40,986 nt of DNA from contig JAUIDP010000025.1 of NCBI GenBank assembly GCA_030429005.1, forward strand, positions 1 through 40,986, read 5' to 3'. Of the stretch, positions 15,954-24,492 are shown piece by piece. Both the position numbers and the translations under genes were made by a program. Each line of letters starts with the position of its first letter. The first letter of the stretch is position 1. The stretch is from Gammaproteobacteria bacterium (GTDB lineage: Bacteria; Pseudomonadota; Gammaproteobacteria; Steroidobacterales; Woeseiaceae). The notes below the pieces were generated by a model, which worked only from the letters and a program-made list of their open reading frames with translations, did no database searches and was not told where the DNA came from.

Positions 15954-16412
15954 TCAGTCGTCTCCGCCATGCCAGCCGAGAAAACGCCAGCCGTCGCCGG
16001 TCCGGATCAGGATATCCGTATACCGACCGTGGCTGGTCTCCACCTTGCCATCCTTGCTTCTGCGAGCGCTGGAATACAGGTAGTGCGCCATCGCCGTGTC
16101 GCCGGAGACGACGATCTCCAGCGGGTACAGTTCGTGGGCAACCATCTCGCCCTGTTCGTCGTTGAACCGGTCCCACTTCCGCGTCGAAGATTTCGAGCGC
16201 GGCGCCGGTGTTCCCTTGGTCCAGCCATAGAACTGGTCCATGAGCATCCGGTCAATCCATTTCTTGTCGCCGTTTTCTTCGGCGTCCCATTGCGCCTCGA
16301 CCGCAATCCAGACATTGGTGTGATCGTCACGACCGTCCTGTGCGATCGCGTTGCCGATCCACAGTAGAGCCGAAACAGATACCGCAAATTGAAGTCTTTT
16401 CAGGACAGTCAT
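15954..16412 (-). CDS. secreted NTF2-like (DUF4440/SnoaL-type) protein
   Basis: 152 residues from the ATG at 16412, preceded by GAGG with eight bases of spacing; a TTG six bases upstream is too near that site. The N-terminus is a signal peptide (cleaved near GNAIAQ). The mature part WIAVEAQWDAEENGDKKWIDRMLMDQFYGWTKGTP, then VVSGDTAMAHYLY, then SHGRYTDILIRTGDGWRFLGWHGGDD follows the NTF2-like cone fold: an N-terminal helix, a middle beta-hairpin and a closing W-R-F-L-G-W-H strand. Such proteins are binding or catalytic scaffolds of varied use, so no substrate is implied. It lies 83 bases upstream of the hairpin that precedes the DUF3300 gene, on the same strand. Confidence 0.75.
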   Translation of the reverse strand: MTVLKRLQFAVSVSALLWIGNAIAQDGRDDHTNVWIAVEAQWDAEENGDKKWIDRMLMDQFYGWTKGTPAPRSKSSTRKWDRFNDEQGEMVAHELYPLEIVVSGDTAMAHYLYSSARRSKDGKVETSHGRYTDILIRTGDGWRFLGWHGGDD

Positions 16413-16453
16413 CGCCAATTCCTCTTTGCAAGTCGCCAGCTGGTAGCGGCAGT

Positions 16454-17038
16454 TTAATCGATGTTCATCAATAAGGTCGAGATATCCCCGAGCGGCTCGT
16501 CACGCTGTTGCCAGTCCTCGCCATACAACTGCAGCAGTTCCTGCTCGTCAAGGTAGTCGGGATGGTGCGCTTCAACGATCGTCGCGTAGTCGATTGACTC
16601 GCCGCCGCCTTCCAGGACCAGCCGGTACACGTGTACGGCGATATCGGCCGTGTCTTCGAGCTGCATCACTTGCGCAATGGGTGTCGTATCGTCGAGCCGC
16701 AGTCGGCCGATGTACAGCGTCGCTTTGGCGACAGTCCAGCCGCCGGCTTTGAACGTTGCACCGATCGACTCACCGGACAGCACTGCCATGTGTGCTGCCA
16801 GGAGTTGCGGGTCGATGTCCCCGACAAATCTTACGACGGCATACGTGCGACAGACTTTTTGTCCGTCGTGCAGGCTGTACAGATTGCTGTGCCTCACGTC
16901 GGACGACTGTGACAGCACTTCGATACCGTAGCTGCCGAATCGCTGTTCGATGCGCTCGCTGTTCAGCGACTCGGGTTCGACAGCGCAGGCACTGAGTGCC
17001 GCTGCCATGACAAGGGGTGAGAGTCGATTCAGGTGCAT
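16454..17038 (-). CDS. putative lipoprotein
   Basis: 194 residues from the ATG at 17038. The N-terminus MHLNRLSPLVMAAALSACAVEP has a lipobox LSAC, with acylated Cys expected at residue 18. The mature part is acidic and looks like a mixed alpha/beta fold (RIEQRFGSYGIEVL, VCRTYAVVRFVGDI, MAVLSGESIGATFKAGGWTV, ADIAVHVYRLVLE). I do not recognise the family. An upstream in-frame start would add 24 residues that destroy the lipoprotein signal, so the shorter form is preferred. It is read on the same strand as the NTF2-like gene, 41 bases before that gene's start, and may be co-transcribed. Confidence 0.75.
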   Translation of the reverse strand: MHLNRLSPLVMAAALSACAVEPESLNSERIEQRFGSYGIEVLSQSSDVRHSNLYSLHDGQKVCRTYAVVRFVGDIDPQLLAAHMAVLSGESIGATFKAGGWTVAKATLYIGRLRLDDTTPIAQVMQLEDTADIAVHVYRLVLEGGGESIDYATIVEAHHPDYLDEQELLQLYGEDWQQRDEPLGDISTLLMNID

Positions 17039-17149
17039 TGACCGCGCGTGCTGTGACGTTGCTGCGCACCATATACCCTGTGCCTGGACGGGTAAAGTTG
17101 TACGCTGCAAAACGATATACTTGGTGGTATCCCGGTTGGAGGTGAAGCG

Positions 17150-17446
17150 ATGTCACACAATATTGCCTGCTATCGTTGCGGCGCATCGCTTGCGGCCCTG
17201 TCGTTGCCCTTGTCCCGGCAGGACGAATGCCCCGAGTGTCGCAACTACCTGCATGTCTGCAAGATGTGCTGCAATTTCGATCCGCGGGTGCCGCGGCAGT
17301 GTCGCGAAGACGGCGCCGAGGAGGTCAGGGAGAAAGATCGCCTGAATTTCTGCGACTGGTTCAAGCCGAGCGAGTCTGCATTCGATGAGGGCAGAAAGAA
17401 TGCGGACGACGCGGCTGTCAGGGCCGCGGAAGACCTGTTTCGCTAG
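17150..17446 (+). CDS. Cys-rich putative metal-binding protein
   Basis: 98 residues with nine cysteines: C7-x2-C10, C27-x2-C30, C37-x2-C40, C41, C51 and C68. The first two pairs read as a zinc ribbon (CYRC...CPEC); the later set (HVCKMCCNFDPRVPRQCRED...NFCDWF) forms a second site. The motif C-N-F-D-P-R-x-P-x-Q-C and the N-F-C-D-W-F-K-P ending look like a conserved small family of proteobacteria that I cannot name. The ribosome binding site is excellent (GGAGGTGAAGCG before ATG). The tail after residue 72 is polar. It is followed after seven bases by the gene at 17454, so the two form an operon. Zinc or iron binding is inferred; function unknown. Confidence 0.8.
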   Translation: MSHNIACYRCGASLAALSLPLSRQDECPECRNYLHVCKMCCNFDPRVPRQCREDGAEEVREKDRLNFCDWFKPSESAFDEGRKNADDAAVRAAEDLFR

Positions 17447-17453
17447 TGGGCCT

Positions 17454-17855
17454 GTGAATCATCGCATCGGCAGGCTGGTGTTCGGATTCTCGGTAGGGCT
17501 GCTGGCGGCCTGGTTTGCGTACGAGTGGGCGAGCAAACCGGGTACGGCTGTCCGGCAGCGCGAGTTCGAGGAGCGTGCGGTCGTCGAGGCGCGTACGCAA
17601 CTGCAGTCGACGCTGGGAATCGGCAGCCTGACTGTCGTTGATCCGATGTTGCCGGATCGCAGCGTCGGCAAGGCCTATGTGTATGCAGCGGCAGACGGCT
17701 GGGAAGTTTCCGGGTATTACCGGCGCGATGAGACGGATCTCTGGCATCCGTACCTTGCGACGTTGAACCGGGAGTTTGTTCTCTCGAGCCTGAAGATTTC
17801 CGACTCGGCGATGCTGCATCGCGACGGCGAAGGAATCCTGCAGGTCCTACCGTGA
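17454..17855 (+). CDS. membrane-anchored hypothetical protein
   Basis: 133 residues from the GTG at 17454, seven bases after the Cys-rich gene's stop. A single N-terminal membrane helix (about 6-23, GRLVFGFSVGLLAAWFAYEW) is followed by a periplasm-like domain (REFEERAVVEARTQLQSTLGIGSLTVVDPMLPDRSVGKAYVYAAADGWEVSGYY). Coa1-like assembly proteins share this outline of one helix plus a small alpha/beta domain, but the similarity is too weak to claim. The upstream in-frame ATG at 17385 lies within the previous gene and gives an unlikely N-terminus. Its stop overlaps the opposing gene by nine bases. Confidence 0.65.
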   Translation: MNHRIGRLVFGFSVGLLAAWFAYEWASKPGTAVRQREFEERAVVEARTQLQSTLGIGSLTVVDPMLPDRSVGKAYVYAAADGWEVSGYYRRDETDLWHPYLATLNREFVLSSLKISDSAMLHRDGEGILQVLP

Positions 17856-18689
17856 CGTAGCCGGCGGCAAGGTGCCGGCTTCAGCGGCTTCGTGTCGCCA
17901 CTCGACCACGTTCATTTCAATAAAGAAGAAGGCGACGAGCCAGAGAAACGCATCCCAGAAATCGACGAAGTCACCCTTGATCCCCCAGTAGACCGCGGCG
18001 AGCAAAAGGATCGTATAAAAAATGAACTTCAGTGTGTTGCTGATCCGCAGGACTGTGCCTTCCAGCCGGTTCTTTTCCTGCAGGCGCACATCGAATTCGA
18101 GTACCAGTACCACCAGCAGCCAGACGCCAGCATTGATGACGTCGACCCATGCCAGAGCCCGAATGTCAAAAAGCCCCTGGCTGTCGACCACAGCCAGCAT
18201 GCCGGGAAACTGGTAGAGCGCAGCCGCAGCGCTGAACGTCGCGCAGTTGGCGGCGGTGATTGTGACGTATTCGTCCAGATCGACGGCATAGGTCCATGCG
18301 TCGCCCAGTGAGCACAAGTCGGCCCCGGCACCGAGCAACGCCACGCCGTCGAAGAACAGGAGGTTTTCGACATAGCCGACAAACGCCCTGACGATCAGCG
18401 CGTAGCAGGCGATACGCACGGCCTGCAGTGACCAGGCTACCCAGCGTGTGAAATGGCGATCTTCCAGCACCGAGGTTTCGAGTTCAAACATCAGCAGCAG
18501 GACGACCCAGGCCAGTGTGTCGATCGTCGAAGCATAAGCCTCGAATAGTTGCGAGAGCGCAACGCCGTCCGGGAATTGCACGGCACTGGCAGCGTGTTCT
18601 TCGATGAAGAACCAGTAGATGTTCATGGCCAGGAACGCGTAAACCGCGTACTTGAAGGCTTTGAAAATGACCGGGCGGCTGATGGTCAA
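17847..18689 (-). CDS. multi-pass membrane protein with threefold two-helix repeat
   Basis: 280 residues from a TTG at 18689, preceded by AAGGGA with five or six bases of spacing; a TTG at 18740 is the longer alternative with a poorer site. I see about six membrane helices. Three units share a plan: a helix starting with a basic residue and aromatic Tyr ([47 protein letters not shown]), an acidic linker, then a helix ending in an acidic motif ([47 protein letters not shown]). The middle unit has a longer linker. No family is recognised. Intramembrane acidic residues at equivalent positions (Glu69, Glu198, Glu258) suggest ion coordination or helix packing. It overlaps the converging gene by nine bases. 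Confidence 0.75.
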   Translation of the reverse strand: MTISRPVIFKAFKYAVYAFLAMNIYWFFIEEHAASAVQFPDGVALSQLFEAYASTIDTLAWVVLLLMFELETSVLEDRHFTRWVAWSLQAVRIACYALIVRAFVGYVENLLFFDGVALLGAGADLCSLGDAWTYAVDLDEYVTITAANCATFSAAAALYQFPGMLAVVDSQGLFDIRALAWVDVINAGVWLLVVLVLEFDVRLQEKNRLEGTVLRISNTLKFIFYTILLLAAVYWGIKGDFVDFWDAFLWLVAFFFIEMNVVEWRHEAAEAGTLPPATSR

Positions 18690-18888
18690 GCGAGTCCCTT
18701 GCTGGCGTGAAGCACCGATTCTAGTCTTCGCGGATGGCAAATGTCTCTACACGCGGATCAATTTGCTGCCCGAAACGAAGAATTGTTGTCTGACAGCGAC
18801 GCCCGTTGCGGGACGACGAAAACTTTCGCTAGAGAAATCAGCGCCGATTTGTAACGATCCGGGATTCACCACCGGGAGGAGTGACAAA

Positions 18889-20565
18889 GTGAGCGTAAAA
18901 AGTGATATCGAGATCGCCCAGGCGGCCAAGGTTCAACCGATCACGGAGATTGCCGCGAAACTGGATATCCCGCCGGAGTCGCTGATTCCGTACGGCCATG
19001 ACAAGGCGAAGATCCACAAGGATTTCATCAAGTCACTCGACGGCAGGCCCGATGGCAAGCTGATCCTCGTAACGGCTGTTTCGCCGACACCGGCCGGCGA
19101 AGGCAAGACAACGACGACGGTCGGGCTCGGGGACGGGTTGAACCTGATCGGCAAGAAGGCGCTGATGTGTCTGCGCGAGCCCAGTCTCGGACCGTGCTTT
19201 GGCATGAAAGGCGGTGCGGCAGGCGGCGGCTATGCGCAGGTAGTCCCGATGACGGATATCAACCTGCACTTCACCGGCGATTTTCACGCCATCGGAGCGG
19301 CCAACAACCTGCTGGCCGCCCTGATCGACAACCATATGCACTGGGAAAACCAGTTGAACATCGATCCGCGGCGCGTAACCTGGCGGCGCGTGCTCGACAT
19401 GAATGATCGCACGCTGCGGAGCATTACGTCCGGCCTGGGTGGTTACCACAATGGCGTGGTTCGCGAAGCCGGCTTCGATATCACCGTCGCATCGGAAATC
19501 ATGGCGATATTCTGCCTTGCGACCGACCTCGCAGACCTGGAGAAAAGGCTGGGCAATATCGTACTCGGCTATACGCGTGACAACGAGCCGGTTACCGTAC
19601 GTCAGCTCAACGCACAGGGTTCGATGACAGCGTTGTTGATGGATGCACTGCAGCCAAACCTCGTGCAAACCATCGAGAACAATCCGGCGCTGATGCACGG
19701 TGGACCGTTCGCCAACATCGCGCATGGCTGCAATTCCGTCATGGCTACGAAGACGGCATTGAAACTCGCTGACTACGTCGTGACTGAGGCCGGGTTTGGC
19801 GCGGATCTCGGTGCGGAGAAGTTTTTTAACATCAAGTGCCGGAAAGCCGGCCTCAAGCCGGATGCCGTCGTGCTGGTAGCGACGATCAAGGCATTGAAAA
19901 TGCACGGTGGCGTTGCGAAGTCAGATCTCGCCGCCGAGAACGTCGCGGCCCTGAAAACAGGGCTCAAGAACCTGGGCCGGCACATGCGCAACCTGGCCCA
20001 GTTCGGCGTGCCGGTCGTCGTAGGTATCAACCGTTTCACAGCGGACACAGAGGCCGAAATCGGTGCCGTGCAGGAATACTGCGAAGGCTTCGGCGTGCAG
20101 GCCGTCAGTTCGAGCCACTGGGCCGACGGCGGCGCCGGCGCCACTGATCTCGCGAAAAAAGTGGTCGAGGTGGCGGATAGCGGCAGTGCGCAGTTTCGTA
20201 CGCTGTACAGCGACGACCTGCCGCTCTGGGACAAGGCGAAGCGAATTGCGACGACCATCTACGGTGCCGACAACATCATTGCCGACCAGAAAGTGCGCGA
20301 CCAGTTCGCGCAGTACCAGGCGGCAGGGTATGGGCATTACCCGGTCTGCATGGCCAAGACGCAGTACAGTTTTTCGACGGACCCGAACCTGCTCGGCGCG
20401 CCGGAAGGACACGTCGTGCCGATACGGGAAGTGCGGCTCGCAGCCGGTGCGGAATTCATCGTCATCGTGTGTGGTGCAATCATGACGATGCCGGGCCTGC
20501 CGCGCGTACCCGCAGCCGACGCCATCCGCGTCAACAGCGATGGCCAGATCGAGGGCTTGTTCTGA
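18889..20565 (+). CDS. fhs: Formate-tetrahydrofolate ligase
   Basis: 558 residues (family about 556). It makes 10-formyl-THF from formate, ATP and THF in the cytoplasm, feeding purine and formyl-Met synthesis or C1 assimilation. The P-loop [14 protein letters not shown] (67-80) and the conserved [22 protein letters not shown] and [13 protein letters not shown] stretches are diagnostic. The GTG start at 18889 is fixed by GGGAGGA at 18874-18880; the open frame upstream to 18652 has no support. The TGA stop directly abuts the TGA of the opposing RHH gene, within a TGATCA palindrome. It stands alone, without folD or other C1 genes nearby. Confidence 0.96.
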   Translation: MSVKSDIEIAQAAKVQPITEIAAKLDIPPESLIPYGHDKAKIHKDFIKSLDGRPDGKLILVTAVSPTPAGEGKTTTTVGLGDGLNLIGKKALMCLREPSLGPCFGMKGGAAGGGYAQVVPMTDINLHFTGDFHAIGAANNLLAALIDNHMHWENQLNIDPRRVTWRRVLDMNDRTLRSITSGLGGYHNGVVREAGFDITVASEIMAIFCLATDLADLEKRLGNIVLGYTRDNEPVTVRQLNAQGSMTALLMDALQPNLVQTIENNPALMHGGPFANIAHGCNSVMATKTALKLADYVVTEAGFGADLGAEKFFNIKCRKAGLKPDAVVLVATIKALKMHGGVAKSDLAAENVAALKTGLKNLGRHMRNLAQFGVPVVVGINRFTADTEAEIGAVQEYCEGFGVQAVSSSHWADGGAGATDLAKKVVEVADSGSAQFRTLYSDDLPLWDKAKRIATTIYGADNIIADQKVRDQFAQYQAAGYGHYPVCMAKTQYSFSTDPNLLGAPEGHVVPIREVRLAAGAEFIVIVCGAIMTMPGLPRVPAADAIRVNSDGQIEGLF

Positions 20566-20814
20566 TCAGGACTCGGTCAGTGTATGGCTGTCGGCCGCGG
20601 TCAGGTCGCAGCCATAAACCTGTTTCAGCTGCCGGATCACGTCCTGTGTTGCCGGCTTGAACGGGGTCTTGCCCTCGAAGGCATGCAGGACGATGCCTTC
20701 GAGAAGGTCGCCAAGCGACAGGTCGGTGTATTCGGCGAGCCCCTTCAGGACCTTCAGCAAAGAGGACTCGATGCGCACACCGGTCTGGGTTCGGGATACG
20801 GTCTTTTTCGTCAT
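20566..20814 (-). CDS. small ribbon-helix-helix-like regulator
   Basis: 82 residues from the ATG at 20814. TQTGVRIESSLLKVLKGLAEYTDLSLGDLLEGIVLHAFEG has the RHH outline: a basic N-terminal arm, strand GVRI, helix one, a T/S-x-x-D-L turn, and helix two. The C-terminal 30 residues (PATQDVIRQLKQVYGCDLTAADSH) may mediate other contacts. The open frame extends upstream to 21039 but this part overlaps the divergent regulator and looks non-coding. Three 8-bp repeats lie 24-47 bases before the ATG. It is divergent from the CadC-like/TPR gene and may control it as well as itself. Its stop abuts that of fhs. Confidence 0.78.
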   Translation of the reverse strand: MTKKTVSRTQTGVRIESSLLKVLKGLAEYTDLSLGDLLEGIVLHAFEGKTPFKPATQDVIRQLKQVYGCDLTAADSHTLTES

Positions 20815-20837
20815 CAGGTGCTCGTTGCACTTTATCG

Positions 20838-20861
20838 GTAACAACGTAACAAGATAACACA
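20838..20861. repeat. three tandem 8-bp iterons between divergent regulators
   Basis: GTAACAAC (20838-20845), GTAACAAG (20846-20853) and ATAACACA (20854-20861) are head-to-tail, sharing the core TAACA. The first two are identical at seven of eight bases. They sit in the 106-base gap between the RHH gene (start 20814) and the CadC-like gene (start 20921), where the promoters must be. RHH proteins such as omega repressor bind tandem heptads in just this fashion, so this is a candidate operator. Confidence 0.6.
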
Positions 20862-20920
20862 AATTCCGGCCGGTCGACGCAGTATGATGGTTGCCGTTCA
20901 CAGCGGTTGCGGATTCACCG

Positions 20921-22789
20921 GTGGCGACGATCGACGAACTCATGCAGGGTTTTTCACTGGGCGAATGGCAGGTGTTGCCAAGACGCCGGGAGTTTCGGCG
21001 TGGCGACGAGATCGTGCAGCCGGAGCCGAAGCAGCTCAAAGTACTGCTGTCACTCGCCGCCCGTGACGGTGAGGTTGTTACTCGCGATCAGCTGGTTGCT
21101 GAATGCTGGGATGGCCGCGCGACATCGGATGAACCGATCAACCGGTGCATCTCGCAGCTACGCAAGCATCTCGGGGACACCGAGCGGCCGTATCAGTACA
21201 TCGACGCGCTCGTCAGGACCGGCTACTGCCTGAAACAGCCGGTGCAGCTGTTGGCGGACAGTCCGGTGCAATCGTCTGCTGCGGCGGGTCCGGGACGCCG
21301 CCGCCAGGGACTTTGGGTCCTGGCCGCATCGTTGATCGTGGTCGCGTTGCTGTTCCTGTTTCTGCACAACCGGCAATTGCAGACGGTGACGTCCATTGCC
21401 GTGATGCCGTTTATCAATCTCACCGAGGATCCGGCTAATGCGTATATCGCATCCGGCTTCAAGGAAGAGCTGGTCCACACGTTGCAGACGGTGCCCGAAC
21501 TCGCCATCAAGAATGTCCAGGCGCCGAATAACAACATGGAGATATCGGAGCTCGGCAGGAGCCTCGGCGTCGATTCGGTGCTTGTCGGTGCATTGCGCAT
21601 AGAGGGCATGGAGCTGAAGTTCAGCTATCAGCTGGTTCGAGTCGAGGATGGTGTCAACTCCGCCTCGGGGCAGGTGAGCGGAGCGCGCGACCGCCTGTTC
21701 GCGCTGCAGGAAGAGCTGGCGAGCCTTGTCCGGCGACAGGTTCTCGGTGATACGGACACGGAGGTCCTGTCACTGAGCCGGCCGCAAAGTTCTGAAGCCT
21801 ATGACCGCTACCTGCTCGGCCAGTACCTGATGGAGCGGCGTCGGCGGGAGGGCAATCTCGAGGACGCCATCCGTATGTTCGAAGAATGCATCGAGCTGGA
21901 TCCGGGCTTCGGGCCGGCGTACCTCGCGTTGGCAGAGATCTACGTGTTGCTGCCGGACTACCGCGGCCTCGAAAGGGATGCTGCATATCTGAATGCCTTG
22001 CAAATTATCGAGCGTGGCGTCGAGGTCGACCCGGCGATCGAGGACGCGGCGGCTGCAGTGTTCGGCTTTGTCTATCACAAGCAGCGGAAATGGGCCGAAG
22101 CAGAGGCGGCCTTTCAACGGGCAACCAGTTCCGGCGTCGCCGAACCGAACGCGTTCAACTGGTATTCGCTGATGCTCGGCAGCGTTGGCCGGTTTGACGA
22201 AGCGCTGCAGCAGGTCTCTAACGCGCTCGATAGCTTTCCGCAATCTGCGGTGCTGCATAGCCGCATTGCCATCGTGCATGCCTGGAACGGCAATACGGAT
22301 CTTGCCGCGCAGTATTTCGAGCGCGCGCGGCAACTCGGTGTGGGCGGCGGATCGTTCGAACTGGCCTACGCCTTGTTCCAGATGCGCAACCGGGCATTTG
22401 CAGAAGCCAGTCGCGCTGCGCAACGCGGCATCGCCGACAGCGGTGCGCCGACAGACTGGGTGGAGCTGATGATCGCCGCGTTGCAGGGGGAAGCCGAACC
22501 GTCAGCCGCGTTGGCGGCGCTCGATGCAGCGCGCACGGAGGGTACGCTCAGCCCACAGGTCGAGACGACCGCGAGGGCGATACTTGGCGATGTCGACGGC
22601 GCACTTGCGGTGGCCGCGACGCTGACGCAGCCGGGGCATTCGAACGAAACCGAGTTCCTGTTTCTCGACGAGCTGGCGGCCATGCAGTCGCGGCCCGAGT
22701 TCATGCAATTGCTGACGAATCTCGGCATTACCGATTACTGGCGGCAGGCAGGCTGCCGCTGGCAGCAGCACGCGGTGCGTTGCCACTAG
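20921..22789 (+). CDS. CadC-like winged-helix transmembrane regulator with TolB-N-like and TPR domains
   Basis: About 622 residues from the GTG at 20921 (an ATG at 20942 is an alternative; a TTG at 20891 is longer). Domains in order: OmpR/CadC-type winged helix (about 10-105, with LLSLAARDGEVVTRDQLVAECWDG, then INRCISQLRKHLGD and the wing YIDALVRTGYCL); a single membrane helix (about 130-149); an adenylate-cyclase/FlgO-like domain (VTSIAVMPFINLTEDPANAYIASGFKEELVHTL...GRSLGVDSVLVGALRIEG); then TPR repeats (DAIRMFEECIELDPGFGPAYLALAEIY and following). The protein probably senses something in the periplasm and binds DNA directly. No target operon is marked in the window other than the divergent RHH gene. 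The stop shares a CTAG with the arfB stop. Confidence 0.85.
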   Translation: MATIDELMQGFSLGEWQVLPRRREFRRGDEIVQPEPKQLKVLLSLAARDGEVVTRDQLVAECWDGRATSDEPINRCISQLRKHLGDTERPYQYIDALVRTGYCLKQPVQLLADSPVQSSAAAGPGRRRQGLWVLAASLIVVALLFLFLHNRQLQTVTSIAVMPFINLTEDPANAYIASGFKEELVHTLQTVPELAIKNVQAPNNNMEISELGRSLGVDSVLVGALRIEGMELKFSYQLVRVEDGVNSASGQVSGARDRLFALQEELASLVRRQVLGDTDTEVLSLSRPQSSEAYDRYLLGQYLMERRRREGNLEDAIRMFEECIELDPGFGPAYLALAEIYVLLPDYRGLERDAAYLNALQIIERGVEVDPAIEDAAAAVFGFVYHKQRKWAEAEAAFQRATSSGVAEPNAFNWYSLMLGSVGRFDEALQQVSNALDSFPQSAVLHSRIAIVHAWNGNTDLAAQYFERARQLGVGGGSFELAYALFQMRNRAFAEASRAAQRGIADSGAPTDWVELMIAALQGEAEPSAALAALDAARTEGTLSPQVETTARAILGDVDGALAVAATLTQPGHSNETEFLFLDELAAMQSRPEFMQLLTNLGITDYWRQAGCRWQQHAVRCH

Positions 22790-23217
22790 TCCGAATCGAT
22801 GCGGCGACGATCCTGCTTGAGCTGCCCACGCTTGCGCTTGTCCTCGACTCGCTGCTTGCGTGCTGCCTGCGACACACGGGTTTTCTTGCGCGGCTTCCGG
22901 ACAACGGTGGCCGCAAGAATCATGTCGACGAGCCTGGCCAGCGCATCCTGGCGATTGCGTTCCTGCGTGCGAAACGACTGCGCCTTGATGACCACGACGC
23001 CATCGCCGGAAATCCGGCGATCACCGGAGGCCGTGAGGCGCTGCTTTACCGCTTCCGGCAAAGCTGAGCTCTGCATTGCATCAAATCGCAGGTGAACGGC
23101 AGTAGCGACCTTGTTGACGTTTTGCCCGCCGGCGCCCTGGGCACGAACAGGCAACAGCTCGATTTCACTGAAAGGAATCTCGATATTCTCGTTAACCTGC
23201 AGTCCACTTGATGGCAT
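22786..23217 (-). CDS. arfB: Peptidyl-tRNA hydrolase ArfB, ribosome rescue
   Basis: 143 residues, as in E. coli YaeJ/ArfB (140). The release-factor-like domain begins at IPFSEIELLPVRAQGAGGQNVNKVATAVHLRFD, with the catalytic GGQ at 30-32. The C-terminal tail (RKPRKKTRVSQAARKQRVEDKRKRGQLKQDRRR) is the basic extension that enters the mRNA channel of stalled ribosomes. It hydrolyses peptidyl-tRNA on non-stop complexes. The ATG at 23217 is chosen; a TTG two codons earlier is possible. The gene is single and diverges from the MFS gene with a 41-base gap. Confidence 0.94.
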   Translation of the reverse strand: MPSSGLQVNENIEIPFSEIELLPVRAQGAGGQNVNKVATAVHLRFDAMQSSALPEAVKQRLTASGDRRISGDGVVVIKAQSFRTQERNRQDALARLVDMILAATVVRKPRKKTRVSQAARKQRVEDKRKRGQLKQDRRRIDSD

Positions 23218-23258
23218 AGCCAAAGATTATACGGCTCGCCGCTCGCATATATGTGAGA

Positions 23259-24452
23259 ATGCGCCGCATGCTCAGTCGCAATCTCTACCTGCTCGTGCTG
23301 GCCCAGCTTATCTCCGCGACGGGCTCGATCGTTTTCATAACGCTAGGTGGGCTGATTGGCGCTTCGCTGGCAGGTAACCCGGCCTGGGCAACATTGCCTG
23401 TCACGATGATTGTCCTGGCCAGCGCGCTGACGACGATGCCGGCTGCCATGCTGATGAAGCGAATCGGACGCCGCGCCGGCTTCGCGTTGGCATCCTGTTC
23501 CGCGGTGGCGGCAGTGCTGTCCGCCTGGTATGCGCTGACGGCGGGCAGTTTCGTAATGTTCCTGTTCGCCGCGTTCGCATTCGGGATCAACATGGCGTTT
23601 ACACAACAGTACCGTTTCGCTGCAGCGGAGAGCGTCGATGCAGCACACATCCCGCGCGCGATCTCGTTTGTCCTGCTGGGCGCGATCGGTGGAGCGCTGA
23701 TCGGCCCGAAGATCGTAACCGCCGGCCACGCGATGATCGCAGACGTGCCATATGCAGGCTCCATGCTCATCCTGGCGGTCTTTTACGTCGTGCAGATGAG
23801 CCTGTTCCTTTTTCTCGGCAAGACGCGCGCCGAATCCGCAGTCGAGGAGGAGGCCGCGGGGCGAACCCTGCCTGTCATTGCCCGCCAACCGGTGTACATC
23901 GTCGCGGCGATAGGTGGCATGGCAGGCTATGGACTGATGACACTGGTCATGACCGCTACTCCGATCAGCATGAATATTGACAACGGTTATTCGCTGCCGG
24001 TGACAGCCGGCGTCATCAGTGCCCATGTGCTGGCAATGTACATCCCGTCGCTGGTCTCGGGTTTCCTGATTGAAAGACTTGGCGTTGTGCGCATGATGTT
24101 TGCAGGTGCGTTCGGATTGCTCGCGACATCTGTCATCGGCCTGCAGGGGCACGCAGTCGTGCACTACTGGTGGGCGCTGGTCCTGCTCGGCGTCGGCTGG
24201 AATTTCCTGTATGTCGGTGCGACCACGATGTTGACCTATACCTACACGAACAGTGAACGATTCCGCGCACAGGGCCTGAACGATCTGCTGGTCTTCGGTT
24301 CATCGGCGACTGCATCTTTACTGGCGGGCACCGTCATGCATTTCCTTGGTTGGTTCTGGCTGATGCTGATTCCGATTCCGGTACTGGTCTTCGTCTGTAT
24401 CGCGTTGCTGTTTGTCGGCAAGAGTGCGCCGCTTGCGAGGCCGGCACATTGA
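23259..24452 (+). CDS. MFS transporter
   Basis: About 397 residues from the ATG at 23259 (ATG at 23268 and GTG at 23253 are nearby alternatives). Twelve hydrophobic segments are visible, with the MFS loop motif as LMKRIGRRAGFAL (about 70) and its second-half counterpart as FLIERLGVVRMMFAG. A central cytoplasmic loop around 200 (GKTRAESAVEEEAAGRTL) divides the halves. It belongs to MFS lines without a clear substrate; drug or metabolite export is the common guess. It stands between arfB (divergent) and an outer-membrane barrel gene (convergent, gap 40 bases). Confidence 0.88.
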   Translation: MRRMLSRNLYLLVLAQLISATGSIVFITLGGLIGASLAGNPAWATLPVTMIVLASALTTMPAAMLMKRIGRRAGFALASCSAVAAVLSAWYALTAGSFVMFLFAAFAFGINMAFTQQYRFAAAESVDAAHIPRAISFVLLGAIGGALIGPKIVTAGHAMIADVPYAGSMLILAVFYVVQMSLFLFLGKTRAESAVEEEAAGRTLPVIARQPVYIVAAIGGMAGYGLMTLVMTATPISMNIDNGYSLPVTAGVISAHVLAMYIPSLVSGFLIERLGVVRMMFAGAFGLLATSVIGLQGHAVVHYWWALVLLGVGWNFLYVGATTMLTYTYTNSERFRAQGLNDLLVFGSSATASLLAGTVMHFLGWFWLMLIPIPVLVFVCIALLFVGKSAPLARPAH

Positions 24453-24492
24453 GTGCAGCGATGCGCGACATCGCCTGCCGGCAAGGCATGCC

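Noticed and set aside
18652..18888. Upstream extension of the fhs frame
   Set aside because: The family starts at the GTG at 18889, which has a strong ribosome binding site; the extension overlaps the opposite gene start.
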